DNA of 42,540 nucleotides from assembly GCA_913048215.1 (NCBI GenBank), contig CAJWXC010000004.1, positions 1 to 42,540 of the forward strand, written 5' to 3'. Positions 19,283 through 27,264 of this stretch are shown piece by piece. The notes beneath the pieces are model-generated. The model saw only the letters and a list, made by a program, of their open reading frames with translations, was not told the DNA's origin and did not search any database. Position 1 is the first letter of the stretch. The number at the start of each line of letters is the position of its first letter. Made by a program: the position numbers and the translations under genes. The DNA is from an uncultured Flavobacteriaceae bacterium (lineage in GTDB: Bacteria; Bacteroidota; Bacteroidia; Flavobacteriales; Flavobacteriaceae).

Positions 19283-19305
19283 TTATTTAGAATAATTCTA
19301 AGCAA
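19283..19305. promoter_or_regulatory. Fur-like operator C
   Basis: A 23-bp element with a perfect 15-bp inner palindrome TTAGAATAATTCTAA and the same left arm TTATTTAG as operators A and B. It lies 30 bp upstream of the haem-binding protein ATG. A -7-like TATTTTTA lies between it and the ATG. Confidence 0.65.
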
Positions 19306-19319
19306 TGGGAGAAATAGTT

Positions 19320-20903
19320 TTATAAAGTTTTTAAATAGCTAATAACAGCTTTTCTAATATCATAAGCAGCCTCAGACTCTAAGGGTTTATAAATAGAAAT
19401 AACTCCTGGATTTTCTGGTGTTAAAAACGGAATATCAAAGCCCTTTAATAAGTAATCACTAAAAGCTACATCATAGGTTTGTGATGCATTAATGGGTTTA
19501 TTATTTATATACCAAACTCCCATTTTTTGATTAAAACCATAGCGCTGAAGATAAGCGCCTGTTCCAGCCTTGGCAAGTCCAAAATCTAGTACTTGCTTGA
19601 GAAGTGTACCTGTTAGCGCTACTTTTAAAACACCACCACCAAAGGGCAAGACCCTAAATATGTCAAGACTTACAATATCTCCTTGCAGCATATCATCTAG
19701 TCTAAAAGAGCCGCCATTAACAAGGGCTCCATCTACAGGAGTATTAAAACTCTCGTTCATGGCCTGGGCTATTAGTACACCCAAATTGGTTTGAATGCTC
19801 CTTGTGGGAGTGTCTGTAGCATCTAAAAAATCTTCTGAGGTGAATATAACCTCATCTGGGTTATCTACAACAGTTTTAATTTCTTGCTCTAAAATAGCAT
19901 CCCATTTTAAAACCACTTTTTGAACCCTTGGCAAGGAAGGAACTTTATCTGTAATAGAGACTAACTCAGAAGAAATTACGAGTTTTTTAGAATCTAAATT
20001 ATACACCAGTGTATGGACATATACAGATTTTGCATTGGCATCTGCTTTGGCAATACTAGCCCCTTTTGTAGGGATTAACATATTGTTATGTTCATGACCA
20101 CCCATCATAAAATCTATACTAGGTGAAGCCTCAGCAACCATTACATCTTGAGCTAGTTTTAAATGAGTTAGCCCGATAATGATATCACTCCCAGACATTT
20201 CTAGGGTATTCACTGCAGCTTTAGACTCCAACAAATAATCACTGTAATACACAAAATCTTTTGGGTTAGAATCTATGGTGACACCAAAAAATCCAATGCG
20301 CACTTTAGAGGTGTTACTAGCGTTAAGATCATAATAGAGCGTCTCTGGAATTGCAATACTATCACCCTTTTTAATGGTATGAAATACATCAAGTGACTCA
20401 CCATTTTTTTGAAAAACATTGGCAGAAACCCAATTAAAAGTACTTTCGTTAAGGCGCTGCTGCAGCTCCTTTTCTTTGATATCAAACTCATGGTTTCCAA
20501 AAGTGGCCAGATCAAAATCCATGGCATTCATAACTTCAATCATTTGACGCCCTTTAACACGTTGGCCATCCACTTTAAGGGTACCAAGAAGAGAAGGATT
20601 TAAAAAATCACCCGCCATAACCAAATAACTATTAGGAAATGCTCTTTTTATTGAATCGCTAATATGAGCAACTCTTGCCATACCGCCATATTTACCACCA
20701 CCCAGAGGTGAAATTTCATAGACATCATTAACCTGTATGAGCTTTATGGTGACAGTGTTTTGTTTCTGAGGCTGTGAAACATTTGTTGTTTTACAACTAC
20801 TTACAACAAAAGAAAAAAGACCAAACATTAAAAACAAACCATAGATAGGTTTGTAAACAATAAAACTAGATTTAAATCTTTGTAACAATGTAGTATTTTT
20901 CAT
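19320..20903 (-). CDS. 5'-nucleotidase-type metallophosphatase lipoprotein
   Basis: A 527-aa UshA/5'-nucleotidase-type enzyme that likely hydrolyses nucleotides or nucleotide sugars outside the inner membrane. After a long N-region and hydrophobic stretch, a lipobox VVSSC gives Cys37. The calcineurin-like metallophosphatase domain (about 52-320) has QVNDVYEI, MAGDF, FGNHEFD, GLTHLKL and GGHEHNN. The first metal motif is NDVY rather than the DxH of UshA, a variant common to a bacterial subgroup. The C-terminal 5'-nucleotidase domain (about 350-500) has VNGGSFR and RVLPFGG. It starts 15 bp after the HMG-CoA lyase stop, so the two are probably co-transcribed, and it ends before operator C. Confidence 0.88.
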   Translation of the reverse strand: MKNTTLLQRFKSSFIVYKPIYGLFLMFGLFSFVVSSCKTTNVSQPQKQNTVTIKLIQVNDVYEISPLGGGKYGGMARVAHISDSIKRAFPNSYLVMAGDFLNPSLLGTLKVDGQRVKGRQMIEVMNAMDFDLATFGNHEFDIKEKELQQRLNESTFNWVSANVFQKNGESLDVFHTIKKGDSIAIPETLYYDLNASNTSKVRIGFFGVTIDSNPKDFVYYSDYLLESKAAVNTLEMSGSDIIIGLTHLKLAQDVMVAEASPSIDFMMGGHEHNNMLIPTKGASIAKADANAKSVYVHTLVYNLDSKKLVISSELVSITDKVPSLPRVQKVVLKWDAILEQEIKTVVDNPDEVIFTSEDFLDATDTPTRSIQTNLGVLIAQAMNESFNTPVDGALVNGGSFRLDDMLQGDIVSLDIFRVLPFGGGVLKVALTGTLLKQVLDFGLAKAGTGAYLQRYGFNQKMGVWYINNKPINASQTYDVAFSDYLLKGFDIPFLTPENPGVISIYKPLESEAAYDIRKAVISYLKTL

Positions 20904-20918
20904 GTAGTACTTTTATTT

Positions 20919-21782
20919 TTAATGATAGTTGTTGAATATATCACTTGCGGTATTGTGTGCACTCTCAAAACTCATGGTGCGTATATTAGTTGTTGCTTTT
21001 TGAGTTGTGAAGTAACTTAACATTTTTTCTGTGGGCATATTACCTGTAAGTTCATCTTTAGCCATTGGACAGCCACCAAAACCTTGAATAGCACCATCAA
21101 ATCTTCTACACCCTGCTTTGTAGGCAGCATCAACCTTTTCATGCCAAGCAGATGGTGTTGTATGTAGGTGTGCTCCAAACTCAATATTTGGGTATGTTGG
21201 TATCAAATTTGAAAATAAATACGAAATAGTCTCTGGAGTGGAGCTTCCAACGGTATCACTTAAAGATAAAATAGTGACACCCATATGGGATAGTTTTTGA
21301 GCCCACTGCCCTACAATATCAAGATTCCAAGGATCTCCATAAGGATTTCCAAAACCCATAGATAAATAAGTTACCACTTGTTTGTTTGATGCAGCGGCAA
21401 GGGTTAAAATTTCAGAAAGAGTAGCTACAGATTGTGCAATAGTTTTATGAGTATTACGCATTTGGAAATTCTCTGAGATAGAAAATGGATAGCCTAAATA
21501 TGTTATTTCTGGATGTGCGACTGCAGCTTTAGCGCCTCTCACATTAGCAACAATTGCTAGTAATTTGGTTTGGGTGGAAGACATATCTAACTTAGATAAA
21601 ACCTCAGCAGTATCCACCATTTGAGGAATGGCTTTTGGTGATACAAAGCTACCAAAATCAATAGTATCAAAGCCACAGTTCAATAGAGATTGAATGTAGT
21701 GAACTTTTTTGTGGGTAGGTATCCAGTCTTTAATACCTTGCATGGCATCTCTTGGACATTCTATGAGTTTCACGTCTTGCAT
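20919..21782 (-). CDS. Hydroxymethylglutaryl-CoA lyase
   Basis: A 287-aa TIM-barrel enzyme that cleaves HMG-CoA to acetoacetate and acetyl-CoA, the last step of leucine degradation. The N-terminal active-site motif is ECPRDAMQG, near the VGPRDGLQ of the family. Later motifs are VTYLSMGFGNPYGDPW, LSLSDTVGSSTP, the metal-binding GAHLHTT and the catalytic-cysteine loop GGCPMAKDELTGNMPTE. Length fits the family (about 290-300). Leucine dehydrogenase at 27265 is in the same broad pathway but in another transcription unit. It is divergent from the exported protein at 21892. Confidence 0.93.
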   Translation of the reverse strand: MQDVKLIECPRDAMQGIKDWIPTHKKVHYIQSLLNCGFDTIDFGSFVSPKAIPQMVDTAEVLSKLDMSSTQTKLLAIVANVRGAKAAVAHPEITYLGYPFSISENFQMRNTHKTIAQSVATLSEILTLAAASNKQVVTYLSMGFGNPYGDPWNLDIVGQWAQKLSHMGVTILSLSDTVGSSTPETISYLFSNLIPTYPNIEFGAHLHTTPSAWHEKVDAAYKAGCRRFDGAIQGFGGCPMAKDELTGNMPTEKMLSYFTTQKATTNIRTMSFESAHNTASDIFNNYH

Positions 21783-21867
21783 CTTCGTAAAGATAAAAGT
21801 AAAATGTGTAGATAACCAAAAGTGTTGTATTACTTTTTACTAGAAATTTTATTTACCAATTTTTAAG

Positions 21868-21875
21868 TATATTTA
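21868..21875 (+). promoter_or_regulatory. Possible -7 element of the 21892 gene
   Basis: TATATTTA followed by C, one mismatch from TAnnTTTG, 16 nt before the ATG. It is the same variant seen before lgt and guaB. Confidence 0.35.
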
Positions 21876-21891
21876 CAGAAATAAAAATTCT

Positions 21892-22284
21892 ATGAAAACC
21901 CCTATAAAACCTACCCTTGCATTATTATTTATTCTTGCTTTTAGCGCCTTTTCATCTCAAGTGATGGCTCAAGTAAACCAAGAAACAACTACACCATTTT
22001 CAATTTCTATTGAAATAGATGGTAACAATACCACCCTTGTTTGTGGTGCAGGATGTGATTGGAACAAAATCACACTAAAACAAGACAACACTACTATAAA
22101 TGAAAATGGAATTGCCAAGACAAAAGATGCCAGTAGTGATGTCCTTTATTTGTTTAATGTTCAAAAAACCCAGAAAGGTATAAGGCTAGATAACCTAAAG
22201 GGAACCCAATGGAAAGAGTCCATAAATGTTTCATGCAGCTCTAAATGCACTCTAGTTGTAAACCAATTTGGATTGGCACAATAA
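21892..22284 (+). CDS. Small exported protein with two close cysteine pairs
   Basis: A 130-aa protein with a clear signal peptide (residues 1-26: basic start, hydrophobic LALLFILAFSAFSS, cleavage after VMAQ). The mature 104 residues are beta-rich. They contain CGAGC (about residue 51) and CSSKC (about residue 117), which probably form disulphides in the periplasm. I do not recognise the family. It has its own apparent -7 element, is divergent from HMG-CoA lyase, and its stop is 2 bp from the convergent lysE stop. Confidence 0.8.
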   Translation: MKTPIKPTLALLFILAFSAFSSQVMAQVNQETTTPFSISIEIDGNNTTLVCGAGCDWNKITLKQDNTTINENGIAKTKDASSDVLYLFNVQKTQKGIRLDNLKGTQWKESINVSCSSKCTLVVNQFGLAQ

Positions 22285-22286
22285 CC

Positions 22287-22901
22287 CTACGGAACTACTA
22301 TAAAAGCTGCAATTGCTAGAAAGACCAAAATCTGTAGCCACTTAAAAAAAATGCCTGCGTGTTTGTTTTTATTTAAAAAAGAAGACACACTCCCCCCAAG
22401 CACAGCAATTGTCGCAAAAACAACAAAACTTACCAACATAAAGGTACTGCCTAAAATATAAAATTGCAGCACGGTATCAGTTTCTGGCTGCCATAAAAAT
22501 TGAGGGAATAAGGCAAGAAAAAATAGCATTACCTTAGGGTTTAATAAATTCATGAGTACCCCTTGTTTAAATAATTGAATGTAGCTCTTCTTGGGTGCAT
22601 TTTTAGAAAACTTAAGAGTTGTATCACTACTAAAAACAGCATAGGCTAGGTACAATAAATACAATGCTCCTAGTACTTTTATACTAAAAAAAAGAGATGG
22701 GTTTGTGGTAATGATTGCAGAAAAACCAAATGCCAATAAAGTAGTATGTACAATACAGCCGCTTATCAGCCCTGCTGTGGTTGCAAGAGCGCTCCTACTG
22801 CCGTTTACTATAGATTGGGTTAAGACATACATATTGTCTGGACCTGGACTTAGGGCTAAAACGCAGGTAGCAACAATAAATGAAAGAAGAGCTTCTACCA
22901 T
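22287..22901 (-). CDS. LysE/RhtB-family exporter
   Basis: A 204-aa inner-membrane exporter of the LysE/RhtB family, which exports amino acids or derivatives. The conserved start motif LALSPGPDNMYVLTQSIVNGSRSAL is followed by GLISGCIVHTTL and the LNPKVMLFFLALFPQF signature, with about six TM helices. Family length is about 205 aa. It starts 6 bp after the pyrD stop, so it is likely in a pyrD-lysE unit. The substrate is unknown. Confidence 0.92.
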   Translation of the reverse strand: MVEALLSFIVATCVLALSPGPDNMYVLTQSIVNGSRSALATTAGLISGCIVHTTLLAFGFSAIITTNPSLFFSIKVLGALYLLYLAYAVFSSDTTLKFSKNAPKKSYIQLFKQGVLMNLLNPKVMLFFLALFPQFLWQPETDTVLQFYILGSTFMLVSFVVFATIAVLGGSVSSFLNKNKHAGIFFKWLQILVFLAIAAFIVVP

Positions 22902-22907
22902 TTTTTG

Positions 22908-23945
22908 TTAGGAGATGGTTTGAGAAATAATAGCCTTATTGATGTTCTTTATCAAGCGAGGTCCTTCATAGATAAAACCAGTGTAAATCTGCAACAGATC
23001 TGCACCCGCATTTATTTTTTCTAGAGCATCATCTGGGCTATGAATCCCTCCTACTCCAATTATTGGAAATGCTTTGTTGCTTTTTGTAGATACGTATTTT
23101 ATAACCCTTGTGCTGGTGTCTTTAATTGGTTGACCACTTAAACCTCCATTTCCAATTTCTTGTAATTTTTCTTGAGATAAAGAAAGCCCTTCCCTATTTA
23201 TAGAGGTATTACTTGCAATAACACCATCGAGCTTGGTCTGCAAAACAAGGGCCACAATTTCATCTAACTGTGTGTTATTTAAATCTGGCGCTATTTTTAA
23301 TAGAATAGGTTTTTGATTGGTAAAATTTTTATTGGCTTTTTGTACTGCGCCAATTAATTCTTCAAGGTAGGCTTTGTCGTTTAACTTGGCATGACTTCCT
23401 ACATTTGGACAACTTACATTTAAAACAAAGTAATCTACATAGGGATGCAGGGCATTAAAACAGGTAAGATAATCTTGCGTATAGTGCTCTGGAGGAGTTT
23501 GGGTGTTTTTACCAATGTTACCTCCAATTATAAGTTTTCCTTTGTTTTTTTTAAGCTCAATTATTGCATTGTCAAGACCTTTATTATTAAACCCCATTCT
23601 GTTAATAATACCCTTGTCATCTTTGAGTCGAAACAATCTCTTTTTAGGATTCCCCTGCTGCCCTAAAGGCGTAGTGGTGCCTATTTCTATAAAACCAAAA
23701 CCAAAATTTGCCAGCTCATTATACAAGACAGCATTTTTATCAAACCCAGCTGCAAGACCAACTGGATTAGAAAATTTCAACCCAAACAATTCTCGCTCTA
23801 AGGCTGGGTGTTTCATTTGATAGAGACTTCTAAACAAACCTCCAAGGCCTATAACATGTGCCAACTTAATTAAAGAAAAAGTAAAATAGTGTACCTTTTC
23901 TGGATCAAAACTAAAAAGTATAGGACGTAAAAGAGTTTTATACAT
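22908..23945 (-). CDS. pyrD: Dihydroorotate dehydrogenase (quinone), class 2
   Basis: Oxidises dihydroorotate to orotate with membrane quinone as acceptor, in pyrimidine synthesis. The ATG at 23945 ([23 protein letters not shown]) starts the amphipathic membrane-binding helix of class 2 enzymes. The longer track start adds 13 unlike residues. The FMN barrel has [56 protein letters not shown] with the catalytic Ser, and [12 protein letters not shown] near the end. The product is 345 aa, normal for the family. A perfect -7 element (TATTTTTG, 23963-23970) lies 17 nt upstream. Confidence 0.95.
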   Translation of the reverse strand: MYKTLLRPILFSFDPEKVHYFTFSLIKLAHVIGLGGLFRSLYQMKHPALERELFGLKFSNPVGLAAGFDKNAVLYNELANFGFGFIEIGTTTPLGQQGNPKKRLFRLKDDKGIINRMGFNNKGLDNAIIELKKNKGKLIIGGNIGKNTQTPPEHYTQDYLTCFNALHPYVDYFVLNVSCPNVGSHAKLNDKAYLEELIGAVQKANKNFTNQKPILLKIAPDLNNTQLDEIVALVLQTKLDGVIASNTSINREGLSLSQEKLQEIGNGGLSGQPIKDTSTRVIKYVSTKSNKAFPIIGVGGIHSPDDALEKINAGADLLQIYTGFIYEGPRLIKNINKAIISQTIS

Positions 23946-23962
23946 AGCGAGAAATCTTACTA

Positions 23963-23970
23963 CAAAAATA
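23963..23970 (-). promoter_or_regulatory. Predicted -7 element of pyrD
   Basis: Minus-strand TATTTTTG, a perfect match, 17 nt upstream of the chosen pyrD ATG. It supports that start over the longer one, whose ATG (23984) would lie upstream of the box. Confidence 0.5.
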
Positions 23971-24059
23971 AGGTATAAAGTCAATACTATTTATGGTGAT
24001 TATGTTTATTTTTAACAAGCAATTTTTTTGAGAAATTTCAAGAACAAACGCAGCATGTT

Positions 24060-25298
24060 ATGATAGATAAAAAGCACTTAATTGATAGATTTGTAAGCTA
24101 TGTTACCGTTGACACAGAAAGTGATCCAACCAGTGAGAGTACTCCTAGTACCGCCAAACAATGGGATCTAGCCAATGCTTTGGTGGAAGAACTAAAACAC
24201 ATAGGCCTGGAAGATGTTACAATAGATCAAAACGCATACATCATGGCCACATTGCCAAGTAATGTTTCACATCAGGTACCTACTATTGGGTTTATTTCAC
24301 ATTTTGATACTACTCCAGATTTCACAGGTAAAGATGTTAAGCCACAAATCATAGAAAATTATGATGGAAAAGATATTGTTTTAAATAAGGAGCAAAATAT
24401 CATTCTATCTCCCTCTTATTTTGAGGATTTATTGCTGTACAAAGGGCAAACCCTTATTACTACAGACGGTACAACGCTTTTAGGAGCAGACGACAAAGCT
24501 GGTATCACGGAGATTGTAAGCGCCATGGAGTATCTCGTGCAACACCCAGAGATAAAACATGGGAAAATTAGGATAGGTTTCACTCCAGATGAAGAAATTG
24601 GTCGCGGTGCCCATAAGTTTGATGTAGAAAAATTTGATGCAGATTGGGCCTACACCATGGATGGAAGCCAGGTTGGAGAATTAGAATATGAAAATTTTAA
24701 TGCCGCAGGGGCGCTTGTTTCCATAAAAGGAAAAATAGTACACCCGGGCTATGCCAAAGGAAAGATGGTAAACAGTATGTATATTGCTACAGACTACATC
24801 AACTCATTACCAAGATTAGAAACACCAGAACACACCCAAGACAGACAAGGTTTTTTTCATCTATATAGTGTAAAGGGAGAAGTTGATAGTACAGAGTTGC
24901 AGTACATTATAAGAGACCATGATAAGGAGCATTTTGAGGCTAGAAAAGAAATGATGCTCAAACTGGCCGATGAACTAAACTCACAATTAGGAGAGCCGCG
25001 GGTATCTGTTGAAATTAAAGATCAATATTTTAACATGCGTGAGAAAATAGAACCGGTAATGCATATTGTAGCTATCGCAGAAAAAGCCATGCAGCAAGCT
25101 GGCATAAAACCACTAATAAAGCCAATTCGCGGAGGTACAGACGGATCTCAACTCAGCTTTAAAGGATTACCATGCCCAAATATATTTGCGGGTGGACACA
25201 ATTTTCATGGAAGATTTGAATATGTACCCGTAGAGAGTATACAAAAAGCCATCGAAGTAATTGTGCATATAGCCCAACTTGTTGGAGAAAAGAAATAA
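24060..25298 (+). CDS. pepT: Peptidase T (aminotripeptidase)
   Basis: A 412-aa cytoplasmic di-zinc M20 peptidase that removes N-terminal residues from tripeptides. Zinc-site motifs in order are [14 protein letters not shown] (His), [10 protein letters not shown] (bridging Asp), [10 protein letters not shown] (catalytic and metal Glu), [18 protein letters not shown] (Asp) and [16 protein letters not shown] (His). The dimerisation domain lies between about residues 210 and 320. Length and order match PepT. The start [21 protein letters not shown] is typical. It is monocistronic, ended by the strong bidirectional terminator at 25315. Confidence 0.96.
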   Translation: MIDKKHLIDRFVSYVTVDTESDPTSESTPSTAKQWDLANALVEELKHIGLEDVTIDQNAYIMATLPSNVSHQVPTIGFISHFDTTPDFTGKDVKPQIIENYDGKDIVLNKEQNIILSPSYFEDLLLYKGQTLITTDGTTLLGADDKAGITEIVSAMEYLVQHPEIKHGKIRIGFTPDEEIGRGAHKFDVEKFDADWAYTMDGSQVGELEYENFNAAGALVSIKGKIVHPGYAKGKMVNSMYIATDYINSLPRLETPEHTQDRQGFFHLYSVKGEVDSTELQYIIRDHDKEHFEARKEMMLKLADELNSQLGEPRVSVEIKDQYFNMREKIEPVMHIVAIAEKAMQQAGIKPLIKPIRGGTDGSQLSFKGLPCPNIFAGGHNFHGRFEYVPVESIQKAIEVIVHIAQLVGEKK

Positions 25299-25314
25299 TC
25301 AAAAGATTGAAAGC

Positions 25315-25351
25315 AAAAAAAACCTCTAGATAACATCTAGAGGTTTTTTTT
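25315..25351. terminator. Bidirectional terminator between pepT and yajC
   Basis: A 15-bp perfect stem (AAAAAAACCTCTAGA / TCTAGAGGTTTTTTT) with a 5-nt loop, A-rich before and T-rich after. It is placed between convergent genes, so it works on both strands. Confidence 0.92.
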
Positions 25352-25369
25352 AAGCGATAAATAGTCTTA

Positions 25370-25657
25370 TTATTTCTTAGCTACTGGAGTATTTACTCTT
25401 TCACTAATCTCCATAGAGATAGAAGAAGTTTCAAATTTTATCTTACCAGCACTTGTCTCAATTACACAGCTACCATCGTCATTAAGACTTAGCAGTTTCC
25501 CGTGCAATCCACTTTTAGTGACTACTTTATCACCAGTTTTAAGTGCTTCAAGATATTTTTTTTCTTTCTTCTGTTTTTGTAATCCCGGACGTATTAAAAA
25601 GAAATACATCACAACAAATAACAAAAGCAGAGGTAACATCTGAGATATGTCTCCCAT
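25370..25657 (-). CDS. yajC: YajC, Sec translocon accessory subunit
   Basis: A 95-aa single-TM protein that associates with SecDF and SecYEG. The family pattern is complete: a hydrophobic helix MLPLLLLFVVMYFFLIRPGLQKQKKEKK, then the YajC domain LKTGDKVVTKSGLHGKLLSLNDDG. It is the last gene of the nusB-DUF1573-yajC unit, 20 bp after DUF1573. Confidence 0.95.
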   Translation of the reverse strand: MGDISQMLPLLLLFVVMYFFLIRPGLQKQKKEKKYLEALKTGDKVVTKSGLHGKLLSLNDDGSCVIETSAGKIKFETSSISMEISERVNTPVAKK

Positions 25658-25677
25658 AATAATTTATCTATTTTATA

Positions 25678-26154
25678 TTATTTTGATACACCAGGTACCG
25701 CTGCTGCTCCCTCTTTAGGGTTTACAAAAGCTTTAATCATAAGTGTCTCTTTTCCAGCCTGTGTGTTTGCAGTAATAGTGATAGTTTTGCTAACTTGGTT
25801 TTTTCCACTACCATTAAATTTCACTAACATCTCACCAGACTCACCTGGAGCCACGGGCTCTTTTGTGAAAGTTGGCACTGTACAACCACAACTACTTTTT
25901 GCGTTTACAACCACAAGGTTGCTTTTTCCAGTGTTTGTGTAAGTAAAGATGTGCTCTACTGGAGTACCTTGAGTAATCTCACCAAAGTCAAATTGCTTTT
26001 CATCAAATGTCATTACTGGAAACTCACCAGTTTTAGAATCACGGTCTGCTGCTTTAGTAACATTAGTTTCAACGACACTATCTGCAGCGTTTTTCTTGCA
26101 AGATGTAAAAGCAAATAATGCGATTACGGCTATTGCTAAAATTGAATTTTTCAT
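25678..26154 (-). CDS. DUF1573 lipoprotein
   Basis: A 158-aa predicted lipoprotein: MKNSILAIAVIALFAFTSC with Cys19 as the lipidated residue. The mature part is a single immunoglobulin-like DUF1573 domain, with FDFGEITQGTPVEHIFTYTN, then SSCGCTVPTFTKEPVAPGES. This domain is widespread in Bacteroidota secreted proteins, and its function is not defined. The nusB-DUF1573-yajC order is common in Flavobacteriaceae, suggesting co-transcription rather than a shared biochemical job. Confidence 0.92.
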   Translation of the reverse strand: MKNSILAIAVIALFAFTSCKKNAADSVVETNVTKAADRDSKTGEFPVMTFDEKQFDFGEITQGTPVEHIFTYTNTGKSNLVVVNAKSSCGCTVPTFTKEPVAPGESGEMLVKFNGSGKNQVSKTITITANTQAGKETLMIKAFVNPKEGAAAVPGVSK

Positions 26155-26208
26155 AGTATAAATAATTAAAGATTTTTAAGAGCGGCTAAATTAAGAATTT
26201 TTTATTGA

Positions 26209-27153
26209 CTATAGAAGTCCACGCCCAATTTTATTCAACTTTTTAGAGCTCTCAAATTCTTTGACCAACTTATCTAAAATACCATTGATAAATATACTGC
26301 TCTTTGGAGTAGAATATTCTTTGGCAATCTCCAGATATTCATTTATTGTTGCTCGAACAGGAATGGACGGGAACTCTAAAAACTCTGAAATACCCATTTT
26401 TAAAATAATCATATCCATTTCAGCAATACGTTCTTTATCCCAGTTTGGGGTTTTACCCTCTATTTGTTGGCTTAACTTCTCATCGTTAAGAACAACTTTG
26501 GTAAACAACTGTTTTGCATATTGTTTGTCATCCTGGTTTTTGTACAATTGTGGCAATAAAATGGTGCGAACGTTTTTTTCTGAAATTTTTGACAACATCT
26601 TAGCCAAGGCTGTGTTCACTAAAGGAAAGTCATCAACCCAAGTAAGCCTCTTGTCCTCGATATACTCATAATACTTGTCACTAGGTGCAATTACTTTTTT
26701 AAATAGCATTACCAAAAAATCCTGATCCTCTTTAAAACTAGTGCTTTGTTTTTGGATATATTGTTTGTAGAAGTCTTTTGTTCTTAACTGTTTTAAAAGA
26801 AGGGTTACATACTCACCATCTAAGTCCCAATAGGTAAGTTTTTTGGTTTCAATATACTTAGATAAATCTTCATTTTGCTCAATTAGATCTAGCACCTTAT
26901 TATCTAAATAGGTAGTACTAAAATTCTTTTCTTCACTGGTAGCTAAATGTTTTTGTTGTGAGGTAACTAAAAACTTTCTGTCAGCCTTTCTCATCTCGAC
27001 AAGAAGTTGTAGCGACAAAGCATATAAATCTAACATTTGGTCAATGCTATAAAACAAAAACTTTTCTTGCTTTTCAAGATTAGGGTCTGTACTCTGGCGC
27101 AGTGCATATATAGATTGCAAAACCTTTACCCGTATGTGTCTTCGTGTTAGCAT
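26209..27153 (-). CDS. nusB: Transcription antitermination factor NusB (long Bacteroidota form)
   Basis: A 314-aa protein, about twice the length of E. coli NusB, as is usual in Bacteroidota. The N-terminus MLTRRHIRVKVLQSIYALRQS is like NusB helix 1. The C-terminal third contains the NusB-domain core VRTILLPQLYKN, WDKERIAEMDMIILKMGISEFLEFPSIPVRATINEYLEIAKEYS and the closing SSIFINGILDKLVKEF. NusB with NusE (S10) binds boxA in rRNA operons. A perfect -7 element (27239) predicts an 80-nt leader containing a 7-bp hairpin. Confidence 0.93.
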   Translation of the reverse strand: MLTRRHIRVKVLQSIYALRQSTDPNLEKQEKFLFYSIDQMLDLYALSLQLLVEMRKADRKFLVTSQQKHLATSEEKNFSTTYLDNKVLDLIEQNEDLSKYIETKKLTYWDLDGEYVTLLLKQLRTKDFYKQYIQKQSTSFKEDQDFLVMLFKKVIAPSDKYYEYIEDKRLTWVDDFPLVNTALAKMLSKISEKNVRTILLPQLYKNQDDKQYAKQLFTKVVLNDEKLSQQIEGKTPNWDKERIAEMDMIILKMGISEFLEFPSIPVRATINEYLEIAKEYSTPKSSIFINGILDKLVKEFESSKKLNKIGRGLL

Positions 27154-27188
27154 GTTATGAAAGAACTTAAAAAATGATAGTTATTAAA

Positions 27189-27206
27189 ATTTCTGTTACC
27201 AGAAAT
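27189..27206 (-). other. Hairpin in the nusB leader / leucine dehydrogenase trailer
   Basis: A perfect 7-bp stem (ATTTCTG / CAGAAAT) with a 4-nt loop, then TTTTAATAA on the minus strand. It lies between the nusB -7 box and ATG. It could end leucine dehydrogenase transcripts or act on nusB translation. Confidence 0.4.
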
Positions 27207-27238
27207 AGTACTTAGGCACTATTATGTAATGTGCTCAG

Positions 27239-27246
27239 CAAAGATA
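27239..27246 (-). promoter_or_regulatory. Predicted -7 element of the nusB unit
   Basis: Minus-strand TATCTTTG, a perfect TAnnTTTG match 86 nt upstream of the nusB ATG, in the gap after leucine dehydrogenase. No TTG at the preferred spacing. Confidence 0.45.
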
Positions 27247-27264
27247 CTACTTTTAAAAAACTGG

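Noticed and set aside
20273-20527. 84-aa minus-strand ORF inside the nucleotidase gene
   Set aside because: It is in another frame of a well-supported gene and shows no protein-like pattern.
23445-23820. Plus-strand ORFs of 73 and 105 aa across pyrD
   Set aside because: Antisense shadows of a highly conserved gene, with no start context or motif.
26261-26671. 136-aa plus-strand ORF across nusB
   Set aside because: The longest shadow ORF in the region, but fully antisense to the nusB coding frame and not protein-like.
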